From Rhodospirillales bacterium (GTDB taxonomy: Bacteria; Pseudomonadota; Alphaproteobacteria; Rhodospirillales; Rhodospirillaceae), in assembly GCA_028278135.1 (NCBI GenBank), contig JANQEW010000029.1, positions 464,889 to 528,888 on the forward strand: 64,000 bases of DNA. Direction: 5' to 3'. The translations under genes and the position numbers were made by a program. Below the pieces are notes generated by a model that had not been told where the DNA came from, did not search any database, and was given only the letters and a program-made list of their open reading frames with translations. Positions 29,200 to 37,790 of this stretch are shown here, one piece after another (within the stretch, counting starts at the first letter, position 1; each line of letters starts with the position of its first letter).

Positions 29200-31005
29200 T
29201 CATTTGTATAGTCTGTCCAGATGCGATCCATAAATCTGTTGGACAATGTATCTTCGCACTTTCAGAGTCGGAGTCAGTAAGCCGTTTGCCACAGAAAATG
29301 GTTCACTAATAATAACAAAATTTCTAACTCTTTCTTGAGGAGAGAGAAATTTATTAGCTCTTTCTATTGCAGTTTTCATAACTTCACGAAATGAATGACT
29401 TGCGGATATAGTCTCTAAACTACTATGAGTTCGATTCCAAGAATCGAGAAAATCCCTATCAGGCACGATCAAGGCCACGAGATGCGGTCGGTGATCTCCA
29501 TACACAATGGCTTGATCTATTTCTGGTTCAATTGTCAGAACGCTTTCTACTTTTTGCGGTGATATATTGTCACCTCCAGAAGTGACGATGATGTCTTTTT
29601 TACGGTCTGTAATGCGAATACGACCAGCATCGTCGAATGCACCGACATCACCGGTATGCAGCCAACCATCGGCATCAATTGTCGTCTGTGTTGCTTGAGG
29701 TTGCTTCCAGTAGCCTTGCATGACAAGCGGGCCTCGTACCAAAATTTCCCCATCCTCAGCTATACGAACAACAACGCTACGGAGAGGTGAACCAACAGTA
29801 TCCAGGCGTATATCATTCGGCCTATTGCAACTAATAACGGGAGCCGCCTCTGTCTGGCCATAGCCCTGTAGAAGACGTACTCCTAAAGCTGTAAAGAACA
29901 GTCCTACATCAGGATTAAGAGGGGCTCCCCCTGATATCAGGGCTTTGAGACGCCCACCGAAAAAGGCCGCCACTCTGTGGCGGACGAGCAGATCTAAAAG
30001 TCGATCAGCAATGTACTGTACAGGGGAGAGGCCTTCTTGGGAGAGACCACTCGCCTTCTCATAGCGCCGGTATCCTAAAGCTAAGGCACGCCGGAAGAGT
30101 CTCACACGTAGGCCCCCCTGCCGCTTAACAAAGCGCAAAATACGTGCTCTCATAATCTCATACAATCTCGGGACAGCCATAATAATTGTTGGACGCACTT
30201 CCAATAGATTTGCAGCCAGATGTTCAATACCCTCTGCATAATAAATCTGAGCGCCGATAGAGACAGGAAAAAACTGACCAGCAGTGTGTTCATAGGCATG
30301 AGACAGTGGTAGGAATGACAGGAAGACTTCATTTTTCAACCTCAAGGTGTTTAATATATCAAACGCGCCCATACAATTAAATAAAATAGCGCGATGAGAG
30401 AGCATCACCCCCTTAGGGGCACCATCAGTACCAGAGGTGTAAATAATACAGGCAGTATCATCATCCTTAATAGTAGTAAGAGAATCCGAACAACCATATC
30501 CTTCTGTGACAACATCTGCCCATGAGATACCTTTTAAGTTGTTATAAGGCAAACAATCTGTTTCTATGAAAATCATTCGTGGCGGATCACGTGTTTCAGC
30601 AACTGCAGGAAGCAAATTGGCTGCTAAGTTGCGAGTCGAGACAATGGCGACAACAGGAGCGGCGTCGTTAAGAATGTGCCTATGATCTGCCACTGTATTA
30701 GTGGTATAAGCAGGTACAGTAATGCCACCAGCGGCCATGATAGCCACGTCGGAAAGAAGCCATTCCGGGCGATTTTCTGACACTAGCATCACTCTATCCT
30801 CTTTACGTACCCCCAGCCGGTGTAGCCCCCTGGCAAGGGCAATGGCTTCCCTGGCTGCTTGCCGGCCGGTGATAGAACGGAAAAGGCCGTCGCGCTTGAC
30901 CCACAGTAACGGACGCTGACCTACCCGCTCGGCCTGCTCAAAGAACATTGCAACTAGATTTGGCCATTTTTCGTAATGGTCGAGAGAGGGAACAGAAGAG
31001 ATCAC
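29200..31005 (-). CDS. Long-chain acyl-CoA synthetase (AMP-forming)
   Basis: A 601-residue adenylate-forming enzyme that activates fatty acids to acyl-CoA. Motifs: IIYTSGTDGAPKGVMLSHRA (P-loop), LPLSHAYEHTAGQF, LQGYGQTEAAPVIS, DGWLHTGDVGAF and ITDRKKDIIVTSGGDNISP. The layout resembles FadD15-type long-chain ligases. Start GTG 31005 with AGGGAG seven bases upstream. It stands alone; the enoyl-CoA hydratase at 32.7 kb could act in the same pathway, but this is inference. Confidence 0.93.
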   Translation of the reverse strand: MISSVPSLDHYEKWPNLVAMFFEQAERVGQRPLLWVKRDGLFRSITGRQAAREAIALARGLHRLGVRKEDRVMLVSENRPEWLLSDVAIMAAGGITVPAYTTNTVADHRHILNDAAPVVAIVSTRNLAANLLPAVAETRDPPRMIFIETDCLPYNNLKGISWADVVTEGYGCSDSLTTIKDDDTACIIYTSGTDGAPKGVMLSHRAILFNCMGAFDILNTLRLKNEVFLSFLPLSHAYEHTAGQFFPVSIGAQIYYAEGIEHLAANLLEVRPTIIMAVPRLYEIMRARILRFVKRQGGLRVRLFRRALALGYRRYEKASGLSQEGLSPVQYIADRLLDLLVRHRVAAFFGGRLKALISGGAPLNPDVGLFFTALGVRLLQGYGQTEAAPVISCNRPNDIRLDTVGSPLRSVVVRIAEDGEILVRGPLVMQGYWKQPQATQTTIDADGWLHTGDVGAFDDAGRIRITDRKKDIIVTSGGDNISPQKVESVLTIEPEIDQAIVYGDHRPHLVALIVPDRDFLDSWNRTHSSLETISASHSFREVMKTAIERANKFLSPQERVRNFVIISEPFSVANGLLTPTLKVRRYIVQQIYGSHLDRLYK

Positions 31006-31317
31006 GGGGCAGCTCCCTTATGGTAAGAAGTGTGGAACATTGTGACTATATAGTGCTGCGAGCAAACATACAAACTCTCTGCTCAAATAGAGAGGGCTTA
31101 GCAAGACAGTTATGCAACTCACTCGCCAGGTGAGCTCTTTCCCACGTTTCTTCGAGCAACGCAGAACTGAGCACATATACATATGAGAAAAATCGTCTGT
31201 CTGCTGAGAAGAGGGTCAACGCACAAGGCATAAGCGGATCTTCAATTGGCAAAGAATCTTCCTTCCCATCCCTCAGGTCTTGCGAAGTCATCAGCCTGTT
31301 GTCAATAATGATTGCCT
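31006..31317. other. 312-bp spacer, no gene recognised
   Basis: Between the acyl-CoA synthetase start and tRNA-Thr. Contains a small inverted repeat (CTCAC...GTGAG near 31120) but nothing I can name. Confidence 0.4.
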
Positions 31318-31390
31318 GCCGGTTTAGCTCAGTGGGTAGAGCACCTGATTTGTAATCAGGCGGTCGCGGGTTCGAGCCCTGCAACCGGCA
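31318..31390 (+). tRNA. tRNA-Thr(TGT)
   Basis: Acceptor GCCGGTT/AACCGGC, D-arm GCTCAGTGGGTAGAGC, anticodon loop TTTGTAA (anticodon TGT), T-arm GGGTTCGAGCCC, discriminator A. The next bases are CCG, so CCA is not encoded. Confidence 0.97.
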
Positions 31391-31540
31391 CCGGTCACGG
31401 CGCGAGGAGAGCGGTCTTGCGACAGTATAAGGAATACAGGTCACAGCAAAAGAGCGCTGAACCACACCCCCCTATGCCACGACGCTCCTCAGGCGTCTTC
31501 CGCAGCGGCTGCCATAGGGAGGGGAAAGCAAGGAGTGACC

Positions 31541-31554
31541 TCGGATATCGGATA
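31541..31554 (+). repeat. 7-bp tandem duplication
   Basis: tcggata twice head to tail in the spacer before tRNA-Arg. Confidence 0.55.
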
Positions 31555-31573
31555 CAGAGAAACCATGCCTCAC

Positions 31574-31650
31574 TGGCGCACCTGGGAGGACTCGAACCCC
31601 CAACCTTCTGATCCGTAGTCAGATGCTCTATCCAATTGAGCTACAGGCGC
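31574..31650 (-). tRNA. tRNA-Arg(ACG)
   Basis: On the minus strand: acceptor GCGCCTG/CAGGTGC, D-arm, anticodon loop CTACGGA (anticodon ACG, read as inosine-modified), T-arm GGGTTCGAGTCC, discriminator G and an encoded CCA. Confidence 0.97.
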
Positions 31651-31764
31651 ATCACCACCCGAGTCTTGAATCCTCCGCTCGGAGAATAGCAAAGGTAACA
31701 TTCCCATGCTAGCAGAAGCAAGAACAACGCGGCAAGGCCTTTTTGTTACTTTTCGTTCAGTATA

Positions 31765-31788
31765 AGAGACTAATATAGAGACTAATCT
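31765..31788 (+). repeat. 12-bp tandem duplication upstream of gloB
   Basis: agagactaatat followed by agagactaatct (one mismatch), ten bases before a perfect hairpin sequence. Confidence 0.75.
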
Positions 31789-31797
31789 GTTATTAGG

Positions 31798-31820
31798 AGT
31801 GTCACTTTCAAAGTGACACT
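31798..31820 (+). promoter_or_regulatory. Perfect 11-bp inverted repeat before gloB
   Basis: AGTGTCACTTT and its exact complement flank a single C. It ends 19 bp before the gloB ATG and is followed by TTT. Either an operator for a dimeric regulator or a short terminator for upstream transcription; the sequence alone does not decide. Confidence 0.6.
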
Positions 31821-31839
31821 TTTCACAAGGTACACTATT

Positions 31840-32628
31840 ATGATTGTTAATAAACATAATTCTCTATTAGAAATAGATATAATATCTGCTTTAACGGATA
31901 ATTACGTGTACATTGTACACGACAAGGTCACTGGTGCAACTTGTGCTATAGATCCCTCAGTCGCAGAACCTGTTTTACAAAGAGCGGCGGCCCGCGGTTG
32001 GACACTGACCCATGTGCTCAATACCCATCACCATTGGGATCACACGGGTGGTAACGAGGGCATTAAACGTGCGACAGGTGCCGTTGTCATCGGTGCGGCT
32101 GCTGATGCGGGGCGGTTGCCAGCTTTGGACATAGGGCTGAATGACGGCGACACTATAGAATTCGGGTCTCATGAAGCGACGGTCCTAGCCGTGCCAGGTC
32201 ATACAAGTGGTCATATTGCCTTCTGGTTCTCTTCTGATTCTGCGTTATTTCCTGGCGATACTTTATTCTCTGTTGGCTGTGGTCGTCTTTTCGAGGGCTC
32301 ACCAGCGCAGATGTGGCACAGCCTACAGCGTCTGCGTTGTCTGCCAGACACAACACGCGTTTACTGTGCCCATGAATACACTCTTGCAAATGCCCAGTTT
32401 GCTGTCTCCCTTGATAAGGAGAATCGTGCCTTGCAAAGACGTTTGCAAGCTGTAAAAAAATTGCGCGCCGCCAAGCAATCGACTCTCCCCACGCTCCTAG
32501 GCGAAGAAAAGGCCATAAACCCATTTCTGATGGCAGATTCGCCAACGTTGCAATCTGCAGTAGGATTAGTAGACGGCGACCCAGTCCAAGTCTTTGCCAT
32601 GATCCGTCGCCGTAAGGATCTTTTCTAA
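31840..32628 (+). CDS. gloB: Hydroxyacylglutathione hydrolase (glyoxalase II)
   Basis: Splits S-lactoylglutathione in methylglyoxal detoxification. The binuclear zinc site THHHWDHTGG is at about residues 60-70, followed by PGHTSGHIAF, FPGDTLFSVGCGRLFEG and CAHEYTLANAQFA. Start ATG 31840 (MIVNKHNSLLE) has AAGG about ten bases upstream; the frame opens at 31813 but that would run through the hairpin tail. About 262 residues, normal. Confidence 0.95.
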   Translation: MIVNKHNSLLEIDIISALTDNYVYIVHDKVTGATCAIDPSVAEPVLQRAAARGWTLTHVLNTHHHWDHTGGNEGIKRATGAVVIGAAADAGRLPALDIGLNDGDTIEFGSHEATVLAVPGHTSGHIAFWFSSDSALFPGDTLFSVGCGRLFEGSPAQMWHSLQRLRCLPDTTRVYCAHEYTLANAQFAVSLDKENRALQRRLQAVKKLRAAKQSTLPTLLGEEKAINPFLMADSPTLQSAVGLVDGDPVQVFAMIRRRKDLF

Positions 32629-32723
32629 TGAGCATGAGGAATCCCCAATAGGCAAGAAAGTGGCATAGACTTACATGGGGGAAAAGATTAGTCTCGTGAA
32701 ACATAACAAGGAGGGCGGTCTTG

Positions 32724-33500
32724 ATGTCCTACGAGACTCTTCTGACAGAAAAACGAGGCCGAGTTGGTCTCATAACGCTCAACAGGCCAAAAGCGTTCAA
32801 TGCGCTCAACAGTGTTTTGATTGGTGAGCTCGCCAAGGCACTTGAGACTTTTGAAAGCGACCATGACATTGGTGCGCTGGTACTCACGGGAGGGACACAA
32901 GCATTTGCAGCCGGTGCTGATATCAAGGAGATGGCCCAGAAAAGCTATATAGATTGCTACCGTGAAGATTTCATTACCAGGGGATGGGAGCGCACAGCAC
33001 AATGCCGCAAGCCTATTGTCGCCGCTGTGGCCGGGTATGCTCTTGGTGGGGGGTGTGAGATCGCTATGATGTGCGATTTCATCATTGCAGCCGATAATGC
33101 TCTGTTTGGCCAACCAGAACTCACTGTCGGTACTCTCCCTGGCGCTGGTGGCACACAAAGACTGGCCAGGGCTGTTGGCAAGTCGCTGGCTATGGACCTC
33201 TGTTTGACGGGCCGTCAGATAACGGCAGAGGAAGCTCTGCGTGCAGGCCTTGTGAGCCGCGTAGTCCCTGTGGGCTCTCTGATAGCAGAATCTCTCAAAG
33301 CTGCAGAGAAGATTGCCGCGCTGTCATTACCAATCGCGATGATGGTTAAAGAATCCATTAATCGCGCTTTTGAGGTGAATCTTTCCGAGGGAATCCGCTT
33401 TGAGCGTCGTTTATTCCATGCTTCCTTTGGAACTCGGGACCAAAAAGAGGGCATGGACGCATTCACTACAAAACGTAGCCCGCACTGGACACACAGTTAA
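32724..33500 (+). CDS. Enoyl-CoA hydratase
   Basis: Crotonase-fold enzyme that hydrates 2-enoyl-CoA in beta-oxidation. Both catalytic glutamates are in place: GGGCEIAMMCDF and FGQPELTVGTLPGAGGTQRL, with the oxyanion-hole motif AFAAGADIKEM. 258 residues. Start ATG 32724 follows AAGGAGG with ideal spacing. Downstream is queE, 100 bp away, unrelated. It is closer to true enoyl-CoA hydratases than the second crotonase at 37.8 kb. Confidence 0.94.
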   Translation: MSYETLLTEKRGRVGLITLNRPKAFNALNSVLIGELAKALETFESDHDIGALVLTGGTQAFAAGADIKEMAQKSYIDCYREDFITRGWERTAQCRKPIVAAVAGYALGGGCEIAMMCDFIIAADNALFGQPELTVGTLPGAGGTQRLARAVGKSLAMDLCLTGRQITAEEALRAGLVSRVVPVGSLIAESLKAAEKIAALSLPIAMMVKESINRAFEVNLSEGIRFERRLFHASFGTRDQKEGMDAFTTKRSPHWTHS

Positions 33501-33600
33501 AGGGAGAAGGTCGAGTTTGTGAAATGCTTTGCAGGAGAGATTGTGGAAGGTAGTAGTTAGTCCCCCTAGTGGCTGGGAAACTGGCTGCAGAGGTTCTCAC

Positions 33601-34239
33601 ATGGCCTATAGCGTCAAGGAAATAGTCTATACCCTACAAGGGGAGGGTGCCTGGACTGGCCGCGCTGCTGTCTTATGTCGCTTCGCTGGATGTAATCTTT
33701 GGAGCGGCCGTGAACAAGATAGGGCAACGGCCATATGTCAATACTGCGATACAGATTTTGTTGGAGTCGATGGAGTGGGTGGCTTTTGCTATCCAAGCGC
33801 GGAGGTTCTAGCGATGGCTATTGCCATGCGCTGGCCATGGGATCAAACAAGTGGTATGCCCTACGTCGTCTGTACCGGTGGGGAACCGCTGCTGCAGTTA
33901 GATGTGGCACTGGTTATGGCGTTGCATGCTCGCGGTCTCAGCGTGGCTGTAGAAACAAATGGCACTCACCTAGCGCCCGTCGGTCTCGACTGGATCTGTG
34001 TCAGTCCTAAGGCTGGCACGCGCCTCCTTTTGACCGCGGGGGATGAACTAAAACTCGTCTTCCCCCAGGAAGATATAGACCCAGACTGGTTCACGGGACT
34101 CAATTTCCGCCATTTTTTCTTGCAGCCAAGAGACGGACCAGATCAGCAATACAATACCCAAGCCGCGGTACGCTATTGTCTCCAACACCCGCAGTGGCGT
34201 TTGTCTCTGCAGACTCATAAGTTCCTGGGAGTACCATAG
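33601..34239 (+). CDS. queE: 7-carboxy-7-deazaguanine synthase
   Basis: Radical-SAM enzyme that makes the deazapurine core of queuosine from 6-carboxytetrahydropterin. The cluster motif is the non-canonical C-x14-C-x2-C (CNLWSGREQDR...CQYCD), known from the Burkholderia-type QueE, not CxxxCxxC. YTLQGEGAWTGRAAVLCRFAGC and CTGGEPLLQLD are family features. ATG 33601 (MAYSVKEI) chosen; the longer open frame adds residues with no match. Two bases separate its stop from the queD GTG, so the pair is an operon. Confidence 0.95.
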   Translation: MAYSVKEIVYTLQGEGAWTGRAAVLCRFAGCNLWSGREQDRATAICQYCDTDFVGVDGVGGFCYPSAEVLAMAIAMRWPWDQTSGMPYVVCTGGEPLLQLDVALVMALHARGLSVAVETNGTHLAPVGLDWICVSPKAGTRLLLTAGDELKLVFPQEDIDPDWFTGLNFRHFFLQPRDGPDQQYNTQAAVRYCLQHPQWRLSLQTHKFLGVP

Positions 34240-34241
34240 CT

Positions 34242-34793
34242 GTGGCCATTGGTGCTCACACCATTACTCGTCACGTCGAAATCGACGCAGGTCACCGTGT
34301 CATGACGCATGGATCTAAGTGTCGTCATTTACACGGTCACAGATACACTATTGAAGCAACCTGTACGACGACGATTGGCGATCACCTACACCAAGATGGT
34401 GAACAGACTGATATGGTACTAGATTTTGGTTTCTTGCAGGAGGAAATGCTGCATGCTATCCATGCCCCTTGTGATCACAGCTTCATCGTGGCCTTAGCTG
34501 ATACGGAATTACTTGCCATGTTAGCACCGCCAGACCAATTTGCAGCATCGCTCTGGCATCGGACGTTGATCGCGGCAATACAGGCAGGAGGATACTGCGC
34601 AACCAGTACTGGCAGATTGGGAACTCGTTTGTATGTTGTCCCTTTTCAACCAACAGCAGAAAGATTAGCACGCCATTGGTTCGAGAGACTGGCGCCAGCC
34701 GTAACTCGGCGGAGTGCCGGGCTCTCTACACTTTTTTCTGTTGCTGTGTGGGAAACTCCCAAAAGCCAAGCAAGCTACATGGTAAGCAGATAG
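34242..34793 (+). CDS. queD: 6-carboxy-5,6,7,8-tetrahydropterin synthase
   Basis: Converts dihydroneopterin triphosphate to 6-carboxytetrahydropterin, the QueE substrate. Zinc histidines are in DAGHRV and KCRHLHGHRY, with the catalytic cysteine in the latter; DFGFLQE and CDHSFIV follow. 183 residues, longer than minimal QueD because of a mid-protein insertion typical of this alphaproteobacterial branch. Starts with GTG, two bases after queE. Confidence 0.95.
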   Translation: MAIGAHTITRHVEIDAGHRVMTHGSKCRHLHGHRYTIEATCTTTIGDHLHQDGEQTDMVLDFGFLQEEMLHAIHAPCDHSFIVALADTELLAMLAPPDQFAASLWHRTLIAAIQAGGYCATSTGRLGTRLYVVPFQPTAERLARHWFERLAPAVTRRSAGLSTLFSVAVWETPKSQASYMVSR

Positions 34794-34830
34794 CAGCTGG
34801 CCTAAGAAAATGAAATTTATGGCCCAGTTA

Positions 34831-35502
34831 CTATGTCCTCTCATGTTCTTTCAGTTCTATCATGGTCTTAACGACATTCTCAGCACCAGTTGCAATCTGG
34901 GAGATCGTTGATTCTAGCATATAGCAAGGGCTTGTGACCACCATCGCCTCGTAATCGGTACACACCTCACCATGGCTTGTTTTTCTGTGGTGAGCACCCA
35001 TCTTCTCGATAAGAACGCTGAAGCTCTGATCCTGCCCGATTGTCACATCCACAGTTCCTAGCACATGAGCTACGAGCGTGGGTGAGATGCACAGAGCCCC
35101 AATAGGCTTTCTCGCCGCCCTTGTCTCTTTAAGGACACGCTCGACCTCAACATGGACCTTGCATGTCGCGCCGTCAAACGCCACAGTGGAGAGGTTCTTT
35201 GCTGCACCGAAGCCACCTGGAAAAATAATGCCGTCGTAGTCCGCCACAGCGTATGTCCGTAAATCCTTTATATGACCACGGGCTATGCGCGCTGATTCCA
35301 CTAAGACATTACGGCGTTCCGACATCTCCTGGCCTGTCAGATGGTTAATAACATGGAATTGCTGCATATCTGGCGCAAAACACTGATAGGTGCATCCTAA
35401 CCGATCTATAGCTAGTAAAACTAGTGTCGCTTCATGAATTTCTGAACCATCAAAAACACCACAACCAGATAATACAACTGCAAAACTAAATTTCTCACTC
35501 AT
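34831..35502 (-). CDS. elbB: ElbB, DJ-1/PfpI-like glyoxalase
   Basis: ElbB (sigma cross-reacting protein 27A family) is a DJ-1 superfamily protein with reported glyoxalase activity and a link to isoprenoid production. Diagnostic stretches: VVLSGCGVFDGSEIHEATL, FAPDMQQFHVINHLTG, IIFPGGFGAAKNLS, and the nucleophile elbow GALCISPTLVA. 223 residues, normal. AGGAGA precedes ATG 35502. Convergent with queD. Confidence 0.95.
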   Translation of the reverse strand: MSEKFSFAVVLSGCGVFDGSEIHEATLVLLAIDRLGCTYQCFAPDMQQFHVINHLTGQEMSERRNVLVESARIARGHIKDLRTYAVADYDGIIFPGGFGAAKNLSTVAFDGATCKVHVEVERVLKETRAARKPIGALCISPTLVAHVLGTVDVTIGQDQSFSVLIEKMGAHHRKTSHGEVCTDYEAMVVTSPCYMLESTISQIATGAENVVKTMIELKEHERT

Positions 35503-35551
35503 TTATCTTCTCCTACCTGTCAGCTCGCGTCCTCCATCTTTCCTACTCCAT

Positions 35552-35591
35552 TTATTGCGTGTTATTGCGTCGTGTTGCCGTAATGCCGTAA
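35552..35591 (+). repeat. Two adjacent tandem duplications
   Basis: ttattgcgtg/ttattgcgtc (10 bp, one mismatch, 35552-35571), then tgccgtaa twice (35576-35591). Upstream of elbB. Confidence 0.75.
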
Positions 35592-35761
35592 TGAAGGGTG
35601 ACGGAAAAATGAAATAGACAAATAAAGCAGTTCTCAGGCAATCTGCCAACGTTTTTTCAGCTGCTCGGCCTGGAAGGCACAGAGACCCACACAGACATGT
35701 ATTCACACAGACAGGATTTTCTGACGCCGTGTGCACAGGCAGATATGGTGCAAAGGCGACG

Positions 35762-36622
35762 ATGCTTCAACGTAATCTGCAAAACGATAGTCTGGACATT
35801 CTCACGGTCATGACGCTCCATTTGCCTTTCATACCAAGACACGACCCAGTATTACCGATACCTGACCTGTCCGTTGTCGTTCCGGTCTACAACGAAGCGG
35901 ACAACATCTTACCTTTAATAGAGGAAATTGACCACTCCCTGAAGGGACAGGTAACATTCGAACTGATATACGTAGATGATGGTTCGCGAGATAAAACACT
36001 TATTAATCTTACATATGCACAGTCTTACTATCCTTACATGACTATTCTTCGGCACAGGACAAGTTGCGGTCAGAGTCAGGCCCTTCTCACTGGAATACGC
36101 GCAGCCCGTGCTCAGTGGGTTGCCGTTCTGGATGGGGATGGCCAGAATGACCCAGCGGATCTTCCAGCCCTGTTCAGACCATTGCAGACCATGGATGCAA
36201 GCATAGCCGCGCGGCACATGATTGTTGGCTGGCGAGCAACAAGACACGATAGCTGGAGCAAGCGCATCACTTCGCGTCTGGCAAACTTTTTACGATCCAC
36301 CTTACTAAAGGACGGGACTCCTGACACTGGGTGTGGTCTCAAACTCTTCCCACGGGCAGTTTTTCTCGAGTTTCCGTATTTTGACCACATGCACCGCTAT
36401 TTGCCAGCTCTGATGATCCGGGCTGGCGGCCGTGTGGTTTCTATCAAAGTCCGTCATCGGCCCCGTGTCAGTGGTTATTCCCACTATGGAACTTGGAATC
36501 GTCTTTGGGTCGGAGTGTTCGATATAATAGGCATGATGTGGTTACAGCGGCGGAACTGCAGGCCAGAGATCATTTCTGTCACAGAGAGCACCTCAGGAAT
36601 CTGCCGGGGCGATTCTCTATGA
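35762..36622 (+). CDS. Family 2 glycosyltransferase (DPM1-like)
   Basis: A GT-A transferase of the polyprenyl-phosphate mannose synthase type: LSVVVPVYNEADNI, YVDDGSRDKT, VLDGDGQNDPADL (the DxD-containing metal site), TGCGLKLFPRAVF and RPRVSGYSHYG. No C-terminal membrane segments, so it is the soluble kind. It probably glycosylates a lipid carrier. ATG 35762 has AAAGG five bases upstream; the frame opens earlier at a GTG. Its stop overlaps the next gene's ATG (ATGA), so the two are translated together. Confidence 0.9.
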   Translation: MLQRNLQNDSLDILTVMTLHLPFIPRHDPVLPIPDLSVVVPVYNEADNILPLIEEIDHSLKGQVTFELIYVDDGSRDKTLINLTYAQSYYPYMTILRHRTSCGQSQALLTGIRAARAQWVAVLDGDGQNDPADLPALFRPLQTMDASIAARHMIVGWRATRHDSWSKRITSRLANFLRSTLLKDGTPDTGCGLKLFPRAVFLEFPYFDHMHRYLPALMIRAGGRVVSIKVRHRPRVSGYSHYGTWNRLWVGVFDIIGMMWLQRRNCRPEIISVTESTSGICRGDSL

Positions 36623-37275
36623 AAGCGGCACGTTTGAATCTTCTCTTGCAGTGCCTTATGCTCATAGCGTTTTTTGCGGTATGCTATTGTGTCTTGCAAT
36701 TCACAAAAGAAATCACTCCCGTATGGATCAAGACAAATGCCAGAGAGACAGGAATTTCTGGAGAAACACTATTCGTTATTGGAGGAGCTTTCTGTACAGC
36801 CTTTGGGCTCCCACGCCAGACGATATGTTTCTTAGGAGGCTATGCTTTTGGTCCTGTTAAGGGTAGCTTCCTTGCGCTGGTGGCTTCTGTTGGAGGGTGC
36901 ATTAGTAGCTTCGCTTGCGCCCGCCTTTTAGGAAGAAGGTCAGTGGTCTTCGCTCTCTTCGCTGAGAGAGTCCCGGACACTTTCCTACGGAGTCACCCAT
37001 TCTCTATGGCTTTACTAATGAGGCTGTTGCCTATTGGGCATAATCTGTTAACAAACATAGCAGCTGGGATCTCCGGTATCCGGATGACAGCTTTTGTCGC
37101 CGGTTCAACGTTAGGCTATGTGCCACAAACGGTTATCTTTGCCCTGCTTGGCAGCGGTCTTCAAATCAACCCTGTCTCTCGCCTCAGCTTCAGCGTTATG
37201 TTATTCGCCTTCTCCTCTCTCATCGGTGCTTGGATTCTACGTCACCATAGCAAGAAGTCGCTGTCTCATCGGTGA
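36619..37275 (+). CDS. TVP38/TMEM64 (DedA-superfamily) membrane protein
   Basis: 218 residues with about five to six membrane segments and the SNARE-associated/DedA core: TAFGLPRQTICFLGGYAFGPVKGSFLA in parts (GLPRQTI, GGYAFG), ARLLGRR, MRLLPIGHNLLTNIAAGISGI. Family members scramble or flip lipids, including undecaprenyl phosphate. The 4-bp overlap with the GT2 gene suggests joint work on lipid-linked sugars; this is inference. Confidence 0.88.
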   Translation: MKAARLNLLLQCLMLIAFFAVCYCVLQFTKEITPVWIKTNARETGISGETLFVIGGAFCTAFGLPRQTICFLGGYAFGPVKGSFLALVASVGGCISSFACARLLGRRSVVFALFAERVPDTFLRSHPFSMALLMRLLPIGHNLLTNIAAGISGIRMTAFVAGSTLGYVPQTVIFALLGSGLQINPVSRLSFSVMLFAFSSLIGAWILRHHSKKSLSHR

Positions 37276-37286
37276 GATCATTGTTT
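37264..37286 (+). terminator. Weak hairpin plus T-run after TVP38 gene
   Basis: TCTCA-TCGG-TGAGA stem-loop overlapping the stop codon, followed closely by TTGTTTTTT. The five-bp stem is short, so this is tentative. Confidence 0.4.
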
Positions 37287-37491
37287 TTTCTCTCCCCTGA
37301 TATTGACCTGTGTTGAAATCGGTGTTGGAAGAGTCGAGGGACACCAAGTAGCTGGCAAAGGTTATGTATTCTGGTTTGACCAGCTTACTGCTTAGACGAT
37401 ACTTGTGATCCCTTGTGATTGATACAAGGAGATGCTGCGACCACATCCAGAACAGGTCATTCTGCAGCAGCCTCACTGACACGTTCAGTCT

Positions 37492-37509
37492 CATACAGTT
37501 CATACAGTT
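37492..37509 (+). repeat. 9-bp tandem duplication
   Basis: catacagtt twice head to tail without mismatch. Confidence 0.7.
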
Positions 37510-37597
37510 GTGCTGCCTCAGGCGGCCTAGAGAACGCTCAGTAGACAAGGTAAAGCGGCATGTAAGCGGCGACCCGCAGCAGGAATGGCTCTACGAC

Positions 37598-37622
37598 AAA
37601 ACAGAGAAAATTTCTCTGTTTT
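37598..37622. terminator. 25-bp near-perfect palindrome, possible two-way terminator
   Basis: AAAACAGAGAAA and its complement flank one A, with A-runs on one side and T-runs on the other, as in bidirectional terminators. It lies 170 bp before the BadI-like gene, so it could instead be an operator. Confidence 0.45.
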
Positions 37623-37790
37623 CTGTTATCATGGAAAATAGGCACCTCCCCAACACGAGGACAGCCCATGGTTTTTCGGAACGCTACTCTTGTGTCCCGT
37701 AGAGAGAGCGGCGCCAACGGATCGGAAGCAACCCCACAATAAAGACACCCGTTACTGCTCTTTTTCCAGAATGAAGCGAGACCGCAGAAG

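Larger units (their letters stand above)
37276..37790. other. 515-bp spacer with repeat and palindrome
   Basis: No convincing gene on either strand. Holds a 9-bp tandem repeat and a 25-bp palindrome. Confidence 0.45.

Noticed and set aside
37415-37702. 95-codon plus-strand frame before the BadI-like gene
   Set aside because: Crosses the tandem repeat and the palindrome, no family match, weak start.
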